Under the pieces are notes generated by a model that searched no databases, was not told the origin of the DNA, and was given only the letters and a program-made list of their open reading frames with translations. Source: Hyphomicrobiales bacterium (GTDB lineage Bacteria; Pseudomonadota; Alphaproteobacteria; Rhizobiales; Rhizobiaceae). Taken from it: a stretch of DNA of 64,000 nt. Positions 52,268-60,429 of the stretch are shown here, one piece after another. Location of the stretch: the NCBI GenBank assembly GCA_900466005.1, contig UEGQ01000015.1, positions 359,737 through 423,736 on the forward strand, written 5' to 3'. Both the position numbers and the translations under genes were made by a program. Position 1 is the stretch's first letter. Each line of letters opens with the position of its first letter.

Positions 52268-53204
52268 TCCCGGCTCCCTCAACACGACCGCGGCGGCCCT
52301 CGATGCCGCTTCCAGCCGGCTCGGCTCCGAGCCGCGCGGTGCGCGGCCCCGGCGGGTCCTCTCGTCGCGCAACATCATGATCTACGGCACGCTCTTCATC
52401 GCTGCCGCGTATTACCTGCTGCCGCTCTACGTGATGGTGATGACCTCGCTCAAGGGAATGCCGGAGATCCGGCTCGGCAACATCTTCTCGCCGCCGGTCG
52501 AAATCACCTTCGAGCCATGGGTGAAAGCCTGGGCGACCGCCTGCACGGGGCTCAACTGCGACGGTCTTTCGCGCGGCTTCTGGAATTCGGTGAGGATCAC
52601 CATTCCCTCGACACTGGTGTCGATCCTGATCGCCTCGGTCAACGGCTATGCGCTCGCCAACTGGCGTTTCAAGGGCTCCGACTTCTTCTTCACCATTCTC
52701 ATTATCGGCGCCTTCATCCCCTATCAGGTGATGATCTATCCGATCGTCATCGTGCTGCGCGAGATGGGCATCTACGGCACGCTGACCGGCCTCGTCATCG
52801 TGCACACCATCTTCGGCATGCCGATCCTGACGCTGCTCTTCCGCAACTATTTCACCTCGCTGCCGGAAGAACTCTTCAAGGCGGCGCGCATCGACGGGGC
52901 GGGGTTCTGGCAGATCTATTTCCGCATCATGCTGCCGATGTCGCTGCCGATCTTCGTGGTGGCGATGATCCTGCAGGTCACCGGCATCTGGAACGACTTC
53001 CTGTTCGGCGTCGTGTTCACACGGCCCGAATACTACCCGATGACCGTCCAGCTCAACAACATCGTCAACTCCGTCCAGGGCGTGAAGGAGTACAACGTCA
53101 ACATGGCCGCAACGCTGTTGACCGGCGCGGTCCCGCTCATCGTCTACTTCGTCTCCGGACGCCTCTTCGTCCGGGGCATCGCCGCCGGCGCAGTCAAGGG
53201 TTAA
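52260..53204 (+). CDS. ABC sugar transporter permease (MalG type)
   Basis: A 314-residue inner-membrane protein with the EAA loop (PEELFKAARIDGAGFWQIYFRIMLPMSLP) and six likely helices. It begins with GTG after GGAGGAAAG within the last codons of the first permease. The N-terminal 30 residues are a soluble extension rich in Ala, Ser and Arg. Confidence 0.92.
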   Translation: MANPGSLNTTAAALDAASSRLGSEPRGARPRRVLSSRNIMIYGTLFIAAAYYLLPLYVMVMTSLKGMPEIRLGNIFSPPVEITFEPWVKAWATACTGLNCDGLSRGFWNSVRITIPSTLVSILIASVNGYALANWRFKGSDFFFTILIIGAFIPYQVMIYPIVIVLREMGIYGTLTGLVIVHTIFGMPILTLLFRNYFTSLPEELFKAARIDGAGFWQIYFRIMLPMSLPIFVVAMILQVTGIWNDFLFGVVFTRPEYYPMTVQLNNIVNSVQGVKEYNVNMAATLLTGAVPLIVYFVSGRLFVRGIAAGAVKG

Positions 53205-53209
53205 GCAAG

Positions 53210-54301
53210 ATGTCGCATTCTGTCTCCATCAAGGATCTGTCTTTGAGTTTCGGCGCCGTGAAGGTGCTGCAAAACCTCGATCTCGATATCCGCGACGGCG
53301 AGTTCCTCGTCCTGCTCGGCTCGTCCGGCTGCGGAAAGTCGACGCTTCTGAACTGCATCGCAGGCCTCCTCGAGCCGACCGACGGACAGATCTTCATCAA
53401 GGACCGCAACGTCACCTGGGAGGAGCCGAAGGACCGCGGCATCGGCATGGTGTTCCAGTCCTATGCGCTCTATCCGCAGATGTCGGTGGAGAAGAACCTC
53501 TCCTTCGGCCTGCAGGTCGCCAAGGTGCCGAAGCCGGAGATCGAAAAGCGCGTGGCGCGGGCCGCCGAAATCCTGCAGATCGGGCCGCTCCTGAAGCGCA
53601 AGCCGGCCGAGCTTTCCGGCGGCCAGCGCCAGCGCGTGGCGATCGGCCGGGCGCTGGTGCGCGACGTCGACGTCTTCCTGTTCGACGAGCCGCTTTCCAA
53701 TCTCGATGCCAAGCTGCGCTCGGAACTGCGCGTCGAGATCAAGCGGCTGCATCAGTCGCTGAAGAACACGATGATCTACGTCACACACGACCAGATCGAG
53801 GCGCTGACGCTCGCCGACCGGATCGCCATCATGAAGAGCGGCGTCATCCAGCAGCTCGACGACCCGATGACGATCTACAACCGACCGCGCAATCTCTTCG
53901 TCGCCGGCTTCATCGGTTCCCCGTCGATGAACTTCATCCGCGGCGACATCGCCGAACGGGGCGGGCGCGTGGTCTTCCACACCGACGGCGTCGACTTCAC
54001 GCTCGACGGCTACGACGCGGGCGGGGCGCTGACCGCCGGGCGCAAGGTCGTGCTCGGCGTGCGTCCCGAGCATGTCCTCGTCGACGAGGATATCGTCAGG
54101 ACGGACGAGGTTCACGAGGCGGTGGTGGACATCGAGGAACCGATGGGCGCCGACAACCTGCTGTGGCTCAAATATGCCGGCCACGTGCTCGGCGTCCGCA
54201 CCGGCGGTACCCGCCGCTACCGGCCGGGCACCAAGGTGCGCCTCGGCTTCGACATGGCCGTCGCCTCGCTTTTCGACGCAACGACGGAGGAGCGGATTTG
54301 A
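53210..54301 (+). CDS. ABC sugar transporter ATPase (UgpC/MsmK type)
   Basis: A 363-residue CUT1 ATPase. Walker A GSSGCGKST, the Q-loop VFQSYALYPQMSV, the signature LSGGQRQRVAIGRAL, Walker B VFLFDEPLSNLD and the H-loop YVTHDQIEA are all present, with a C-terminal TOBE regulatory domain (about 240-363). It powers the two permeases just upstream. A palindromic repeat follows before the GH2 gene. Confidence 0.94.
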   Translation: MSHSVSIKDLSLSFGAVKVLQNLDLDIRDGEFLVLLGSSGCGKSTLLNCIAGLLEPTDGQIFIKDRNVTWEEPKDRGIGMVFQSYALYPQMSVEKNLSFGLQVAKVPKPEIEKRVARAAEILQIGPLLKRKPAELSGGQRQRVAIGRALVRDVDVFLFDEPLSNLDAKLRSELRVEIKRLHQSLKNTMIYVTHDQIEALTLADRIAIMKSGVIQQLDDPMTIYNRPRNLFVAGFIGSPSMNFIRGDIAERGGRVVFHTDGVDFTLDGYDAGGALTAGRKVVLGVRPEHVLVDEDIVRTDEVHEAVVDIEEPMGADNLLWLKYAGHVLGVRTGGTRRYRPGTKVRLGFDMAVASLFDATTEERI

Positions 54302-54313
54302 GCCCTCGAGCTA

Positions 54314-54430
54314 TGCCCCTCACCCTGACCCTCTCCCCGCTTGCGGAGAGAGGGAGTGGCCGGCGCGGTGCCGCATGTTCCTTCTCCCCGCGAGCGGGGA
54401 GAAGGTGCCGGCAGGCGGATGAGGGGGCAG
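54314..54430 (+). repeat. RIME-like repeat between ATPase and GH2 genes
   Basis: This element starts ATGCCCCTCACCCTGACCCTC, includes the palindrome CTCTCCCCGCTTGCGGAGAG and the better conserved CCTTCTCCCCGCGAGCGGGGAG, and ends GCGGATGAGGGGGC. It fills most of the 186-bp gap inside the sugar operon and may affect mRNA stability or processing between transport and enzyme genes. Confidence 0.83.
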
Positions 54431-54487
54431 ATTGCGTGATGGGAACGGAAATGTACGGACCTGCCGAGAAATCTTGAGAAGCGACCC

Positions 54488-56944
54488 ATGACATCACCCG
54501 CACCCTTGACCACGATCGATCTCTCCGGAGAATGGCAGCTCTCCTCGCGCGACGGCGAGCACAGTTGCGCGATTCTGCTGCCCGGAGACGTGCATTCGGC
54601 TCTGCAGGCCGCGGGTATCATTCCGGACCCCTATGTCGGGCGCAACGAGGAGCGCGTGCAGTGGGTCGCCGAGCGCGACTGGGTGCTGGAAAAGACCTTC
54701 TTTCTCGATCGTGCTGATGGCCGCTTCTATCTCGACCTCGACTATGTCGACACGGTTGCCGTCGTCTTCGTCAACGACATCCCCGTGCTCTCGTCGGACA
54801 ACTGCTTCCGCCGCTACCGGCCGGACGTGTCGGAGGCGCTGGAGCCGGGTGAAAACCGCATCCGCATCCTCCTGCATTCATCGATCGCGGCCGGAGCTGA
54901 GCGTCAGGCCCGCCAGCCCTTCTATGTTCCCTATTCGACCACCAACTCGCCGATCCCGAACGGCAACATGCTGCGCAAGCCGCAGTGCCATTTCGGCTGG
55001 GACTGGAACATCGCGCTCGCGCCACTCGGCCTTTACGGGACCGTCGCGCTGAAGGCGCTCGATCCGGCGCGGATCGAGCATCTCGTCACCCGCCAGGTGC
55101 ACAACGAGGACGGCAGCGTCGATCTCCACCTCACGCTCACGGTCTACGCTGCCGAACCGACCGTCGTCCCGGTGCATTTTGATCTCGACGGCGAACGGGT
55201 GCTGCTCGACTGCGGGGTCGACGCTGGCGAAACGACGATCCCGCATGTCTTCCATATCGAGGCGCCGCGGCTCTGGTGGCCGGCGGGCAGCGGGGAACAG
55301 GCGCTCTATCGCCTGACCGTCGAGATCCCCGGCGAGGTGGTGACGCGGCAGATCGGGCTCAGGACCGTCAAGCTCGTCACCGATCCGGACGAGGCGGGCA
55401 GCCGCTTCGCCTTCCGCGTGAACGGCCGGGAAATCTTCTGCCGCGGCGCCAACTGGATTCCGGCGGATGCGCTCTTTTCACGGACCTCTCGGCAAAAGAC
55501 CGAGGACCTGCTGCGTTCGGCGGTCGAGGCCAATATGAACATGATCCGCGTCTGGGGCGGCGGGTTCTACGAGCACGACTGGTTCTACGACCTCTGCGAC
55601 CGGCTCGGCCTCATGGTCTGGCAGGATTTCATGTTTGCCTGCAATCTCTATCCCTGCACCGAGGATTTTCTCGCGAACGTCGCCGAGGAAGTCGACTATC
55701 AGGTCAAGCGTCTCTCCTCACACGCCTCCATCGTGGTCTGGTGCGGCGACAACGAGCTTGTCGGCGCGCTCACCTGGTTCCCGGAATCGCGCGACAACCG
55801 CGACCGCTATCTCGTCGCCTACGACCGCCTCAACCGCACCATCGAGCAGGGCCTCAAAAAGGCGGCGCCGGAGGCGATCTGGTGGCCGTCGAGCCCGGCG
55901 TCCGGCTATCTCGACTATGGCGACGCCTGGCACGCCGACGGTTCGGGCGACATGCATTACTGGTCGGTCTGGCACGAGAATAAGAGTTTCGATAATTACC
56001 GAACTGTCAAACCGCGCTTCTGCTCGGAATTCGGCTTCCAGTCCTATACCTCGCTGCCGGTCATCCGCGGCTTTGCCGATGCGAAGGATATGAACATCGC
56101 CTCGCCGGTGATCGAGCTGCACCAGAAGAATGCCGGTGGCAACGAGCGGATCGCCGGCACGATGTTCCGCTATTTCCGCTTCCCGAAGGATTTTGCAAAC
56201 TTCGTCTATCTCAGCCAGATTCAGCAGGGGCTGGCGATCAGGACGGCGGTCGACTACTGGCGGTCCTTGAAGCCCCATTGCATGGGAACCCTCTACTGGC
56301 AGCTCAACGACACCTGGCCCGTCGCCTCCTGGGCGAGCCTCGATTACGGTGGCGGCTGGAAGGCGATGCATTACATGGCGCGCCGCTTCTTCCAGCCGGT
56401 CGCGGTTGCCGCGATCCCGTCCGAAGACGGCAAAGAGCTCCGCTTTTCGATGGTCAACGACACGCCGGAGCCGGCGGCGGTCGACATGAACCTCTTCGCG
56501 GTGACGCCGGGCGGCGAGAAGACCCTGTTGCGGACGGCGAGCGGGACGTGCCCGCCGGATAGGGCCGAAACCCTGCTCATTCTTGCGGCGGACGACATTC
56601 CGGCCGGTTGCATCCTCGCCTGGAGCTTCATCGCGAACGGCACGAGCGGCGAGGGCCACTATGTCCACGGTACCTACAAGGCGCTCGAGCTCGAGCCTTC
56701 GGGGCTGACGCTGCAGGCGGCGCCGGGGCAGGGCGGGACGGTGGAGATCACCGTCTCTGCCGGCGGCCTCGCGCTCTTCGTGATGATCGAGTGCGATCTC
56801 GCCGGCCGCTATTCCGACAACGCCTTCGACCTGGCCGCCGGTGAAAGCCGGGTGGTGACCTTCACGCCGACCGCGCCACTCGCCGCGGGCACCATGCCGG
56901 ACTTCACCCTCTACGATCTCTATTCCTGCCAGGCCGCGACCTGA
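54488..56944 (+). CDS. GH2 family beta-mannosidase-like glycoside hydrolase
   Basis: An 818-residue cytoplasmic GH2 enzyme; no signal peptide is visible. It has the N-terminal sugar-binding jelly-roll (LSGEWQLSSRDGEHS to about 190), an immunoglobulin-like domain, and the TIM barrel with the acid/base Glu423 in WCGDNEL and the probable nucleophile Glu514 in RFCSEFGFQS. WDWNIALAPLGLYG and MIRVWGGGFYEHDWFYDLCD are typical of beta-mannosidases. It would split beta-mannosides taken up by the ABC transporter. Other GH2 activities cannot be excluded. Confidence 0.9.
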   Translation: MTSPAPLTTIDLSGEWQLSSRDGEHSCAILLPGDVHSALQAAGIIPDPYVGRNEERVQWVAERDWVLEKTFFLDRADGRFYLDLDYVDTVAVVFVNDIPVLSSDNCFRRYRPDVSEALEPGENRIRILLHSSIAAGAERQARQPFYVPYSTTNSPIPNGNMLRKPQCHFGWDWNIALAPLGLYGTVALKALDPARIEHLVTRQVHNEDGSVDLHLTLTVYAAEPTVVPVHFDLDGERVLLDCGVDAGETTIPHVFHIEAPRLWWPAGSGEQALYRLTVEIPGEVVTRQIGLRTVKLVTDPDEAGSRFAFRVNGREIFCRGANWIPADALFSRTSRQKTEDLLRSAVEANMNMIRVWGGGFYEHDWFYDLCDRLGLMVWQDFMFACNLYPCTEDFLANVAEEVDYQVKRLSSHASIVVWCGDNELVGALTWFPESRDNRDRYLVAYDRLNRTIEQGLKKAAPEAIWWPSSPASGYLDYGDAWHADGSGDMHYWSVWHENKSFDNYRTVKPRFCSEFGFQSYTSLPVIRGFADAKDMNIASPVIELHQKNAGGNERIAGTMFRYFRFPKDFANFVYLSQIQQGLAIRTAVDYWRSLKPHCMGTLYWQLNDTWPVASWASLDYGGGWKAMHYMARRFFQPVAVAAIPSEDGKELRFSMVNDTPEPAAVDMNLFAVTPGGEKTLLRTASGTCPPDRAETLLILAADDIPAGCILAWSFIANGTSGEGHYVHGTYKALELEPSGLTLQAAPGQGGTVEITVSAGGLALFVMIECDLAGRYSDNAFDLAAGESRVVTFTPTAPLAAGTMPDFTLYDLYSCQAAT

Positions 56945-57004
56945 TCCCCCAGCGGCCCGGCGACCAGAACCCGGGGCACCACCCGAACCCTACGAGGAGA
57001 CAAC

Positions 57005-57769
57005 ATGATGACGAAACTCGGCTTTCAGCTCTACAGCGCCCGCAATTTCCAGCCTTTTTCGGAGGTCTTTCCGAAGCTCTCCGCCGCCGGTTACAAGGAA
57101 GTCGAGGGCTACGGCGCCATGTACGCCTCGCTCGACGATGCCGGCGTTGCGGCGCTGCGGGCCGATCTCGACCGCAACGGGCTTTCCATGCCGACCGCCC
57201 ATTTCGGGCTCGACATGCTGGAGGATGACCCGCAGCGTGTGCTCAAGATCGCCGAGACGCTCGGCATCGAGGCGATCTATTGCCCCTATCTGATGCCGGA
57301 CAAGCGCCCGACCGACGCCCAAGGCTGGTTCGCCTTCGGCCAGCGGCTGCAGGAGGCCGGCAAGCCGGTCCGCGATGCGGGTCTCGTCTTCGGCTGGCAC
57401 AATCATGACTTCGAATTCGCCACCCTCGGCGACGGCTCGACGCCTCAGGAGCAGATCTTCGCCGGCGGACCTGATCTTTCCTGGGAGGCCGACATCGCCT
57501 GGGTGATCCGTGGCGGCGCCGACCCGCTGGCCTGGATCGAGAGCTACGGCAAGCGCATCAGCGCCGTGCACGTCAAGGATATCGCACCGGCGGGACAGAA
57601 TGCCGACGAGGACGGCTGGGCCGATGTCGGCCACGGCACCGTCGACTGGAAGGGGATCGTCGGCGCTCTCAAGGCGCATCCGGTCCGCCATTACATCGTC
57701 GAGCACGACAATCCCAACGATCTCGGCCGGCTGATCACCCGGTCGATCGCCTCCTTCAACAGCTACTGA
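57005..57769 (+). CDS. Sugar phosphate isomerase/epimerase (xylose-isomerase-like TIM barrel)
   Basis: A 254-residue AP-endonuclease-2/xylose-isomerase-like TIM-barrel protein. KLGFQLYSARN at the N-terminus, GWHNHDFEF with probable metal ligands, and the C-terminal ISAVHVKDIAP and HYIVEHDNP are typical. It is likely a sugar or keto-sugar epimerase/isomerase working with the Gfo/Idh/MocA enzyme that follows after 28 nt. The exact substrate is unknown. Confidence 0.85.
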   Translation: MMTKLGFQLYSARNFQPFSEVFPKLSAAGYKEVEGYGAMYASLDDAGVAALRADLDRNGLSMPTAHFGLDMLEDDPQRVLKIAETLGIEAIYCPYLMPDKRPTDAQGWFAFGQRLQEAGKPVRDAGLVFGWHNHDFEFATLGDGSTPQEQIFAGGPDLSWEADIAWVIRGGADPLAWIESYGKRISAVHVKDIAPAGQNADEDGWADVGHGTVDWKGIVGALKAHPVRHYIVEHDNPNDLGRLITRSIASFNSY

Positions 57770-57797
57770 CCATCACAGAAACATTCGGAACGTCCCC

Positions 57798-58931
57798 ATG
57801 ACACGTGAACTCGGCGTCGGCATCATCGGATGCGGTAATATTTCGACGACCTATTTTTCGCTCGCCCCGCTCTTCAAGGGGCTCAAGGTGCTCGCCTGCA
57901 CCGATCTCAACATGAACGCCGCCGAGCTTCGGGCGGAGGAATACGGCGTCAAGGCACAGACGGTCGACGAACTGCTCGCCAATGACGAGCTCGACATCAT
58001 CGTCAACCTCACCATTCCCGACGCGCACTACGCCGTCTCGAAGCGCATTCTCGAGGCCGGCAAGCATGTCTATTCGGAAAAGCCGCTGGTGCTGAGCCTC
58101 GAAGCCGGCGAAGACCTCCGCCGGATCGCAAACGAAAAGAAGCTTAGCGTCGGCTGCGCGCCGGACACTTTCCTCGGCGGCGCGCACCAGCTTGCCCGCC
58201 AATATATCGACGAGGGCGGGATCGGCCGCGTCACCTCCGGCACGTGCCACGTGATGGGCCCGGGGATGGAAATGTGGCACCCCAATCCCGACTTCTTCTT
58301 CCTGCCCGGCGGGGGGCCGGTGCTCGATCTCGGCCCGTACTACATCGCCAACCTGATCAACCTCATCGGTCCGGTGAAGCGGGTGGCTGCACTCACCTCC
58401 ATGGCTTCGGAGACGCGCACCATCACCAGCCAGCCGCGCGCCGGCGAGGTTATCCCGGTCCGGACGCCGACCAACATCCACGCGCTCCTCGAGTTCGAGA
58501 ACGGCGCGACGGTCACGCTGTCGGCAAGCTGGGATGTCTGGTCGCATCGCCACGGCAACATGGAGCTCTACGGTACCGACGGCTCGCTTTTCGTGCCGGA
58601 CCCGAATTTCTTCGGCGGCACCGTGGAGGCGAGCGGCCGCAACAAGGATATCAAGCCGCTCGAAAGCTGGGACCATCCCTTCGGCATCGACAACCAGGAG
58701 CATGCGAACGGCCCGCGCGCCAATTACCGCACGGCCGGGCTCGCCGACATGGCGGTCGCGATCCTCGAAGACCGTGACGCCCGTTGCTCGCTCGACCGTG
58801 CGCTCCATGGCGTCGACGTCATGACCTCCATCCTGCAGTCGGGCGCGGAGGGTCGCTTCGTCGATCTTTCGACCACCTGCACGCAACCGCAGGCGCTCGG
58901 CATCGACGAGGCGCTGGCGCTGCTCAGGTGA
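57798..58931 (+). CDS. Gfo/Idh/MocA-family oxidoreductase
   Basis: A 377-residue NAD(P)-dependent sugar or polyol dehydrogenase. The Rossmann segment VGIIGCGNISTTYFSLAP and the EKPL motif (HVYSEKPLVLSLEAG), whose Lys acts in catalysis in this family, are clear; GGGPVLDLGPYYIANLINL in the C-terminal half fits too. With the isomerase upstream and the aldo/keto reductase downstream it forms the post-hydrolysis part of the sugar operon. Confidence 0.9.
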   Translation: MTRELGVGIIGCGNISTTYFSLAPLFKGLKVLACTDLNMNAAELRAEEYGVKAQTVDELLANDELDIIVNLTIPDAHYAVSKRILEAGKHVYSEKPLVLSLEAGEDLRRIANEKKLSVGCAPDTFLGGAHQLARQYIDEGGIGRVTSGTCHVMGPGMEMWHPNPDFFFLPGGGPVLDLGPYYIANLINLIGPVKRVAALTSMASETRTITSQPRAGEVIPVRTPTNIHALLEFENGATVTLSASWDVWSHRHGNMELYGTDGSLFVPDPNFFGGTVEASGRNKDIKPLESWDHPFGIDNQEHANGPRANYRTAGLADMAVAILEDRDARCSLDRALHGVDVMTSILQSGAEGRFVDLSTTCTQPQALGIDEALALLR

Positions 58932-58968
58932 CGGAAGGCGGTGAAGCCGGTATGAGGAAGCGCCTGGC

Positions 58969-59093
58969 TGCCTCTCATCCGGCTGCCGCCACCTTCTCCC
59001 CTCTTGCGGGGAGAAGAGACTTGCGGCGTGGCCTTGCCACTTGCTCCTTCTCCCCGTGGACGGGGAGAAGGTCCCGGCAGGGGGATGAGGGGC
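58969..59093 (+). repeat. RIME-like repeat before the aldo/keto reductase
   Basis: This element begins TGCCTCTCATCCGGCTGCCGC, has the palindromes CCTTCTCCCCTCTTGCGGGGAG and CCTTCTCCCCGTGGACGGGG, and ends GGGGGATGAGGGGC. It lies in the 204-bp gap between the Gfo/Idh/MocA and aldo/keto reductase genes. Confidence 0.82.
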
Positions 59094-59135
59094 GGTCCCG
59101 AAAGGCGAATGCCGCCTCTGCAACTGGAGACTTTC

Positions 59136-60188
59136 ATGACCTGGCAACCATCCGAGAACCGCTACGAGCGGATGACCTACAATCGCTGTGGACGAAGCGG
59201 CCTCAAGCTGCCGGCGATTTCGCTTGGCCTCTGGCACAATTTCGGCAATGACACGCCGCATGCGACGAAGCAGGCGATCTGCCGCACGGCCTTCGATCTC
59301 GGCATCACCCACTTCGACCTCGCCAACAATTACGGCCCGCCGCCCGGTTCGGCGGAGGCGGCCTTCGGCGAGATCCTGCGGACCGATTTCGCCGGCTATC
59401 GCGACGAGCTCATCATCTCGTCCAAGGCCGGCTACGGCATGTGGGCCGGCCCCTACGGCGAGTGGGGCAGCCGCAAATACGTGATCGCCTCCTGCGACCA
59501 GAGCCTGAAACGGCTCGGTCTCGACTATGTCGATATCTTCTATTCGCACCGCTTCGATCCCGACACGCCTCTGGAAGAGACCTGCGGAGCGCTCGACCAC
59601 ATCGTCCGGTCGGGCAGGGCGCTCTATGTCGGGATTTCCTCCTACAATTCGAAGCGGACCCGCGAGGCGGTGGCGATCCTGAAGGCCCTCGGCACGCCGG
59701 TGCTCATCCACCAGCCGAGCTATTCGATGATCAACCGCTGGATCGAGGAGGACGGCCTCGTCGATACGCTCGAAGAGCTCGGCATCGGGTCGATCGTCTT
59801 CTCGCCGCTCGCGCAGGGCATGCTGACGTCGAAATACCTCAACGGCATTCCGACCGGCAGCCGTGCCTCGCAGGACAAGTCGCTCGATCCGGGCTTCCTC
59901 AACGAGAAGAACATCGAGAACATCCGCGCGCTCGGCCGGATCGCGGAACGGCGCGGCCAGACGCTCGCCCAGATGGCGCTCGCCTGGGTGCTGCGCGGCG
60001 GACGCATCACCTCGGCGCTCATCGGCGCGAGCCGTCCCGAGCAGGTCGAGGATTGCGTGAAGGCGCTGGAGAAGCCCGACTTCACCGCCGAGGAACTCGC
60101 CGAGATCGACAGCTACGCCAGGGAGGCCGACATCAATCTCTGGGCGGCATCCGCCGAACGGAAAGGGCCGCCGCGGAAGAAGAAGTAA
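59136..60188 (+). CDS. Aldo/keto reductase (YghZ-like)
   Basis: A 350-residue NADPH-dependent aldo/keto reductase close to L-glyceraldehyde 3-phosphate reductase (YghZ/GprA). The catalytic set appears as Asp and Tyr in ITHFDLANNYGPPPGSAE, Lys in ISSKAGYGMW and His in FYSHRFD; the NADPH-binding region is ALIGASRPEQVEDCVKAL. It may reduce a sugar aldehyde released by the operon enzymes. The ATG at 59136 has GGAG 6 nt upstream; the open frame upstream is repeat sequence. Confidence 0.9.
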   Translation: MTWQPSENRYERMTYNRCGRSGLKLPAISLGLWHNFGNDTPHATKQAICRTAFDLGITHFDLANNYGPPPGSAEAAFGEILRTDFAGYRDELIISSKAGYGMWAGPYGEWGSRKYVIASCDQSLKRLGLDYVDIFYSHRFDPDTPLEETCGALDHIVRSGRALYVGISSYNSKRTREAVAILKALGTPVLIHQPSYSMINRWIEEDGLVDTLEELGIGSIVFSPLAQGMLTSKYLNGIPTGSRASQDKSLDPGFLNEKNIENIRALGRIAERRGQTLAQMALAWVLRGGRITSALIGASRPEQVEDCVKALEKPDFTAEELAEIDSYAREADINLWAASAERKGPPRKKK

Positions 60189-60196
60189 GATTGCTC

Positions 60197-60396
60197 TTAC
60201 CCTCCCCTTGAGGGGGAGGGTCGGAGCGAAGCTCCGGGGTGGGGTGACGCGCAGGCTCAGTCGCCCGGGTCAGACGTTGATCACCCCCACCCGCCGCTTT
60301 GCGGGACCTCCCCCCTCAAGGGGGAGGTGGGGCACAGCGCCGGCGGATGATCTCCCCCCTTGTGGGGGAGATGTCGGCGTAGCCGACAGAGGGGGT
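60197..60396 (+). repeat. Second-type palindromic repeat cluster before GH43
   Basis: A 200-bp stretch with the palindromes CCTCCCCTTGAGGGGGAGG at 60202-60220, CTCCCCCCTCAAGGGGGAGG at 60308-60327, and CTCCCCCCTTGTGGGGGAG at 60352-60370, plus GTCGGCGTAGCCGAC and AGAGGGGGTG at the right. These differ from the CCTTCTCCCCG family and are closer to the first insert in cobN. No gene lies between 60189 and 60429. Confidence 0.75.
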
Positions 60397-60429
60397 GTTT
60401 TCCGAGAAAAAGGAGGAGAAACGCGCGTC

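Noticed and set aside
57756..59711. Open frame of 651 codons on the minus strand over the Gfo/Idh/MocA and aldo/keto reductase genes
   Set aside because: Antisense shadow of two well-identified enzymes.
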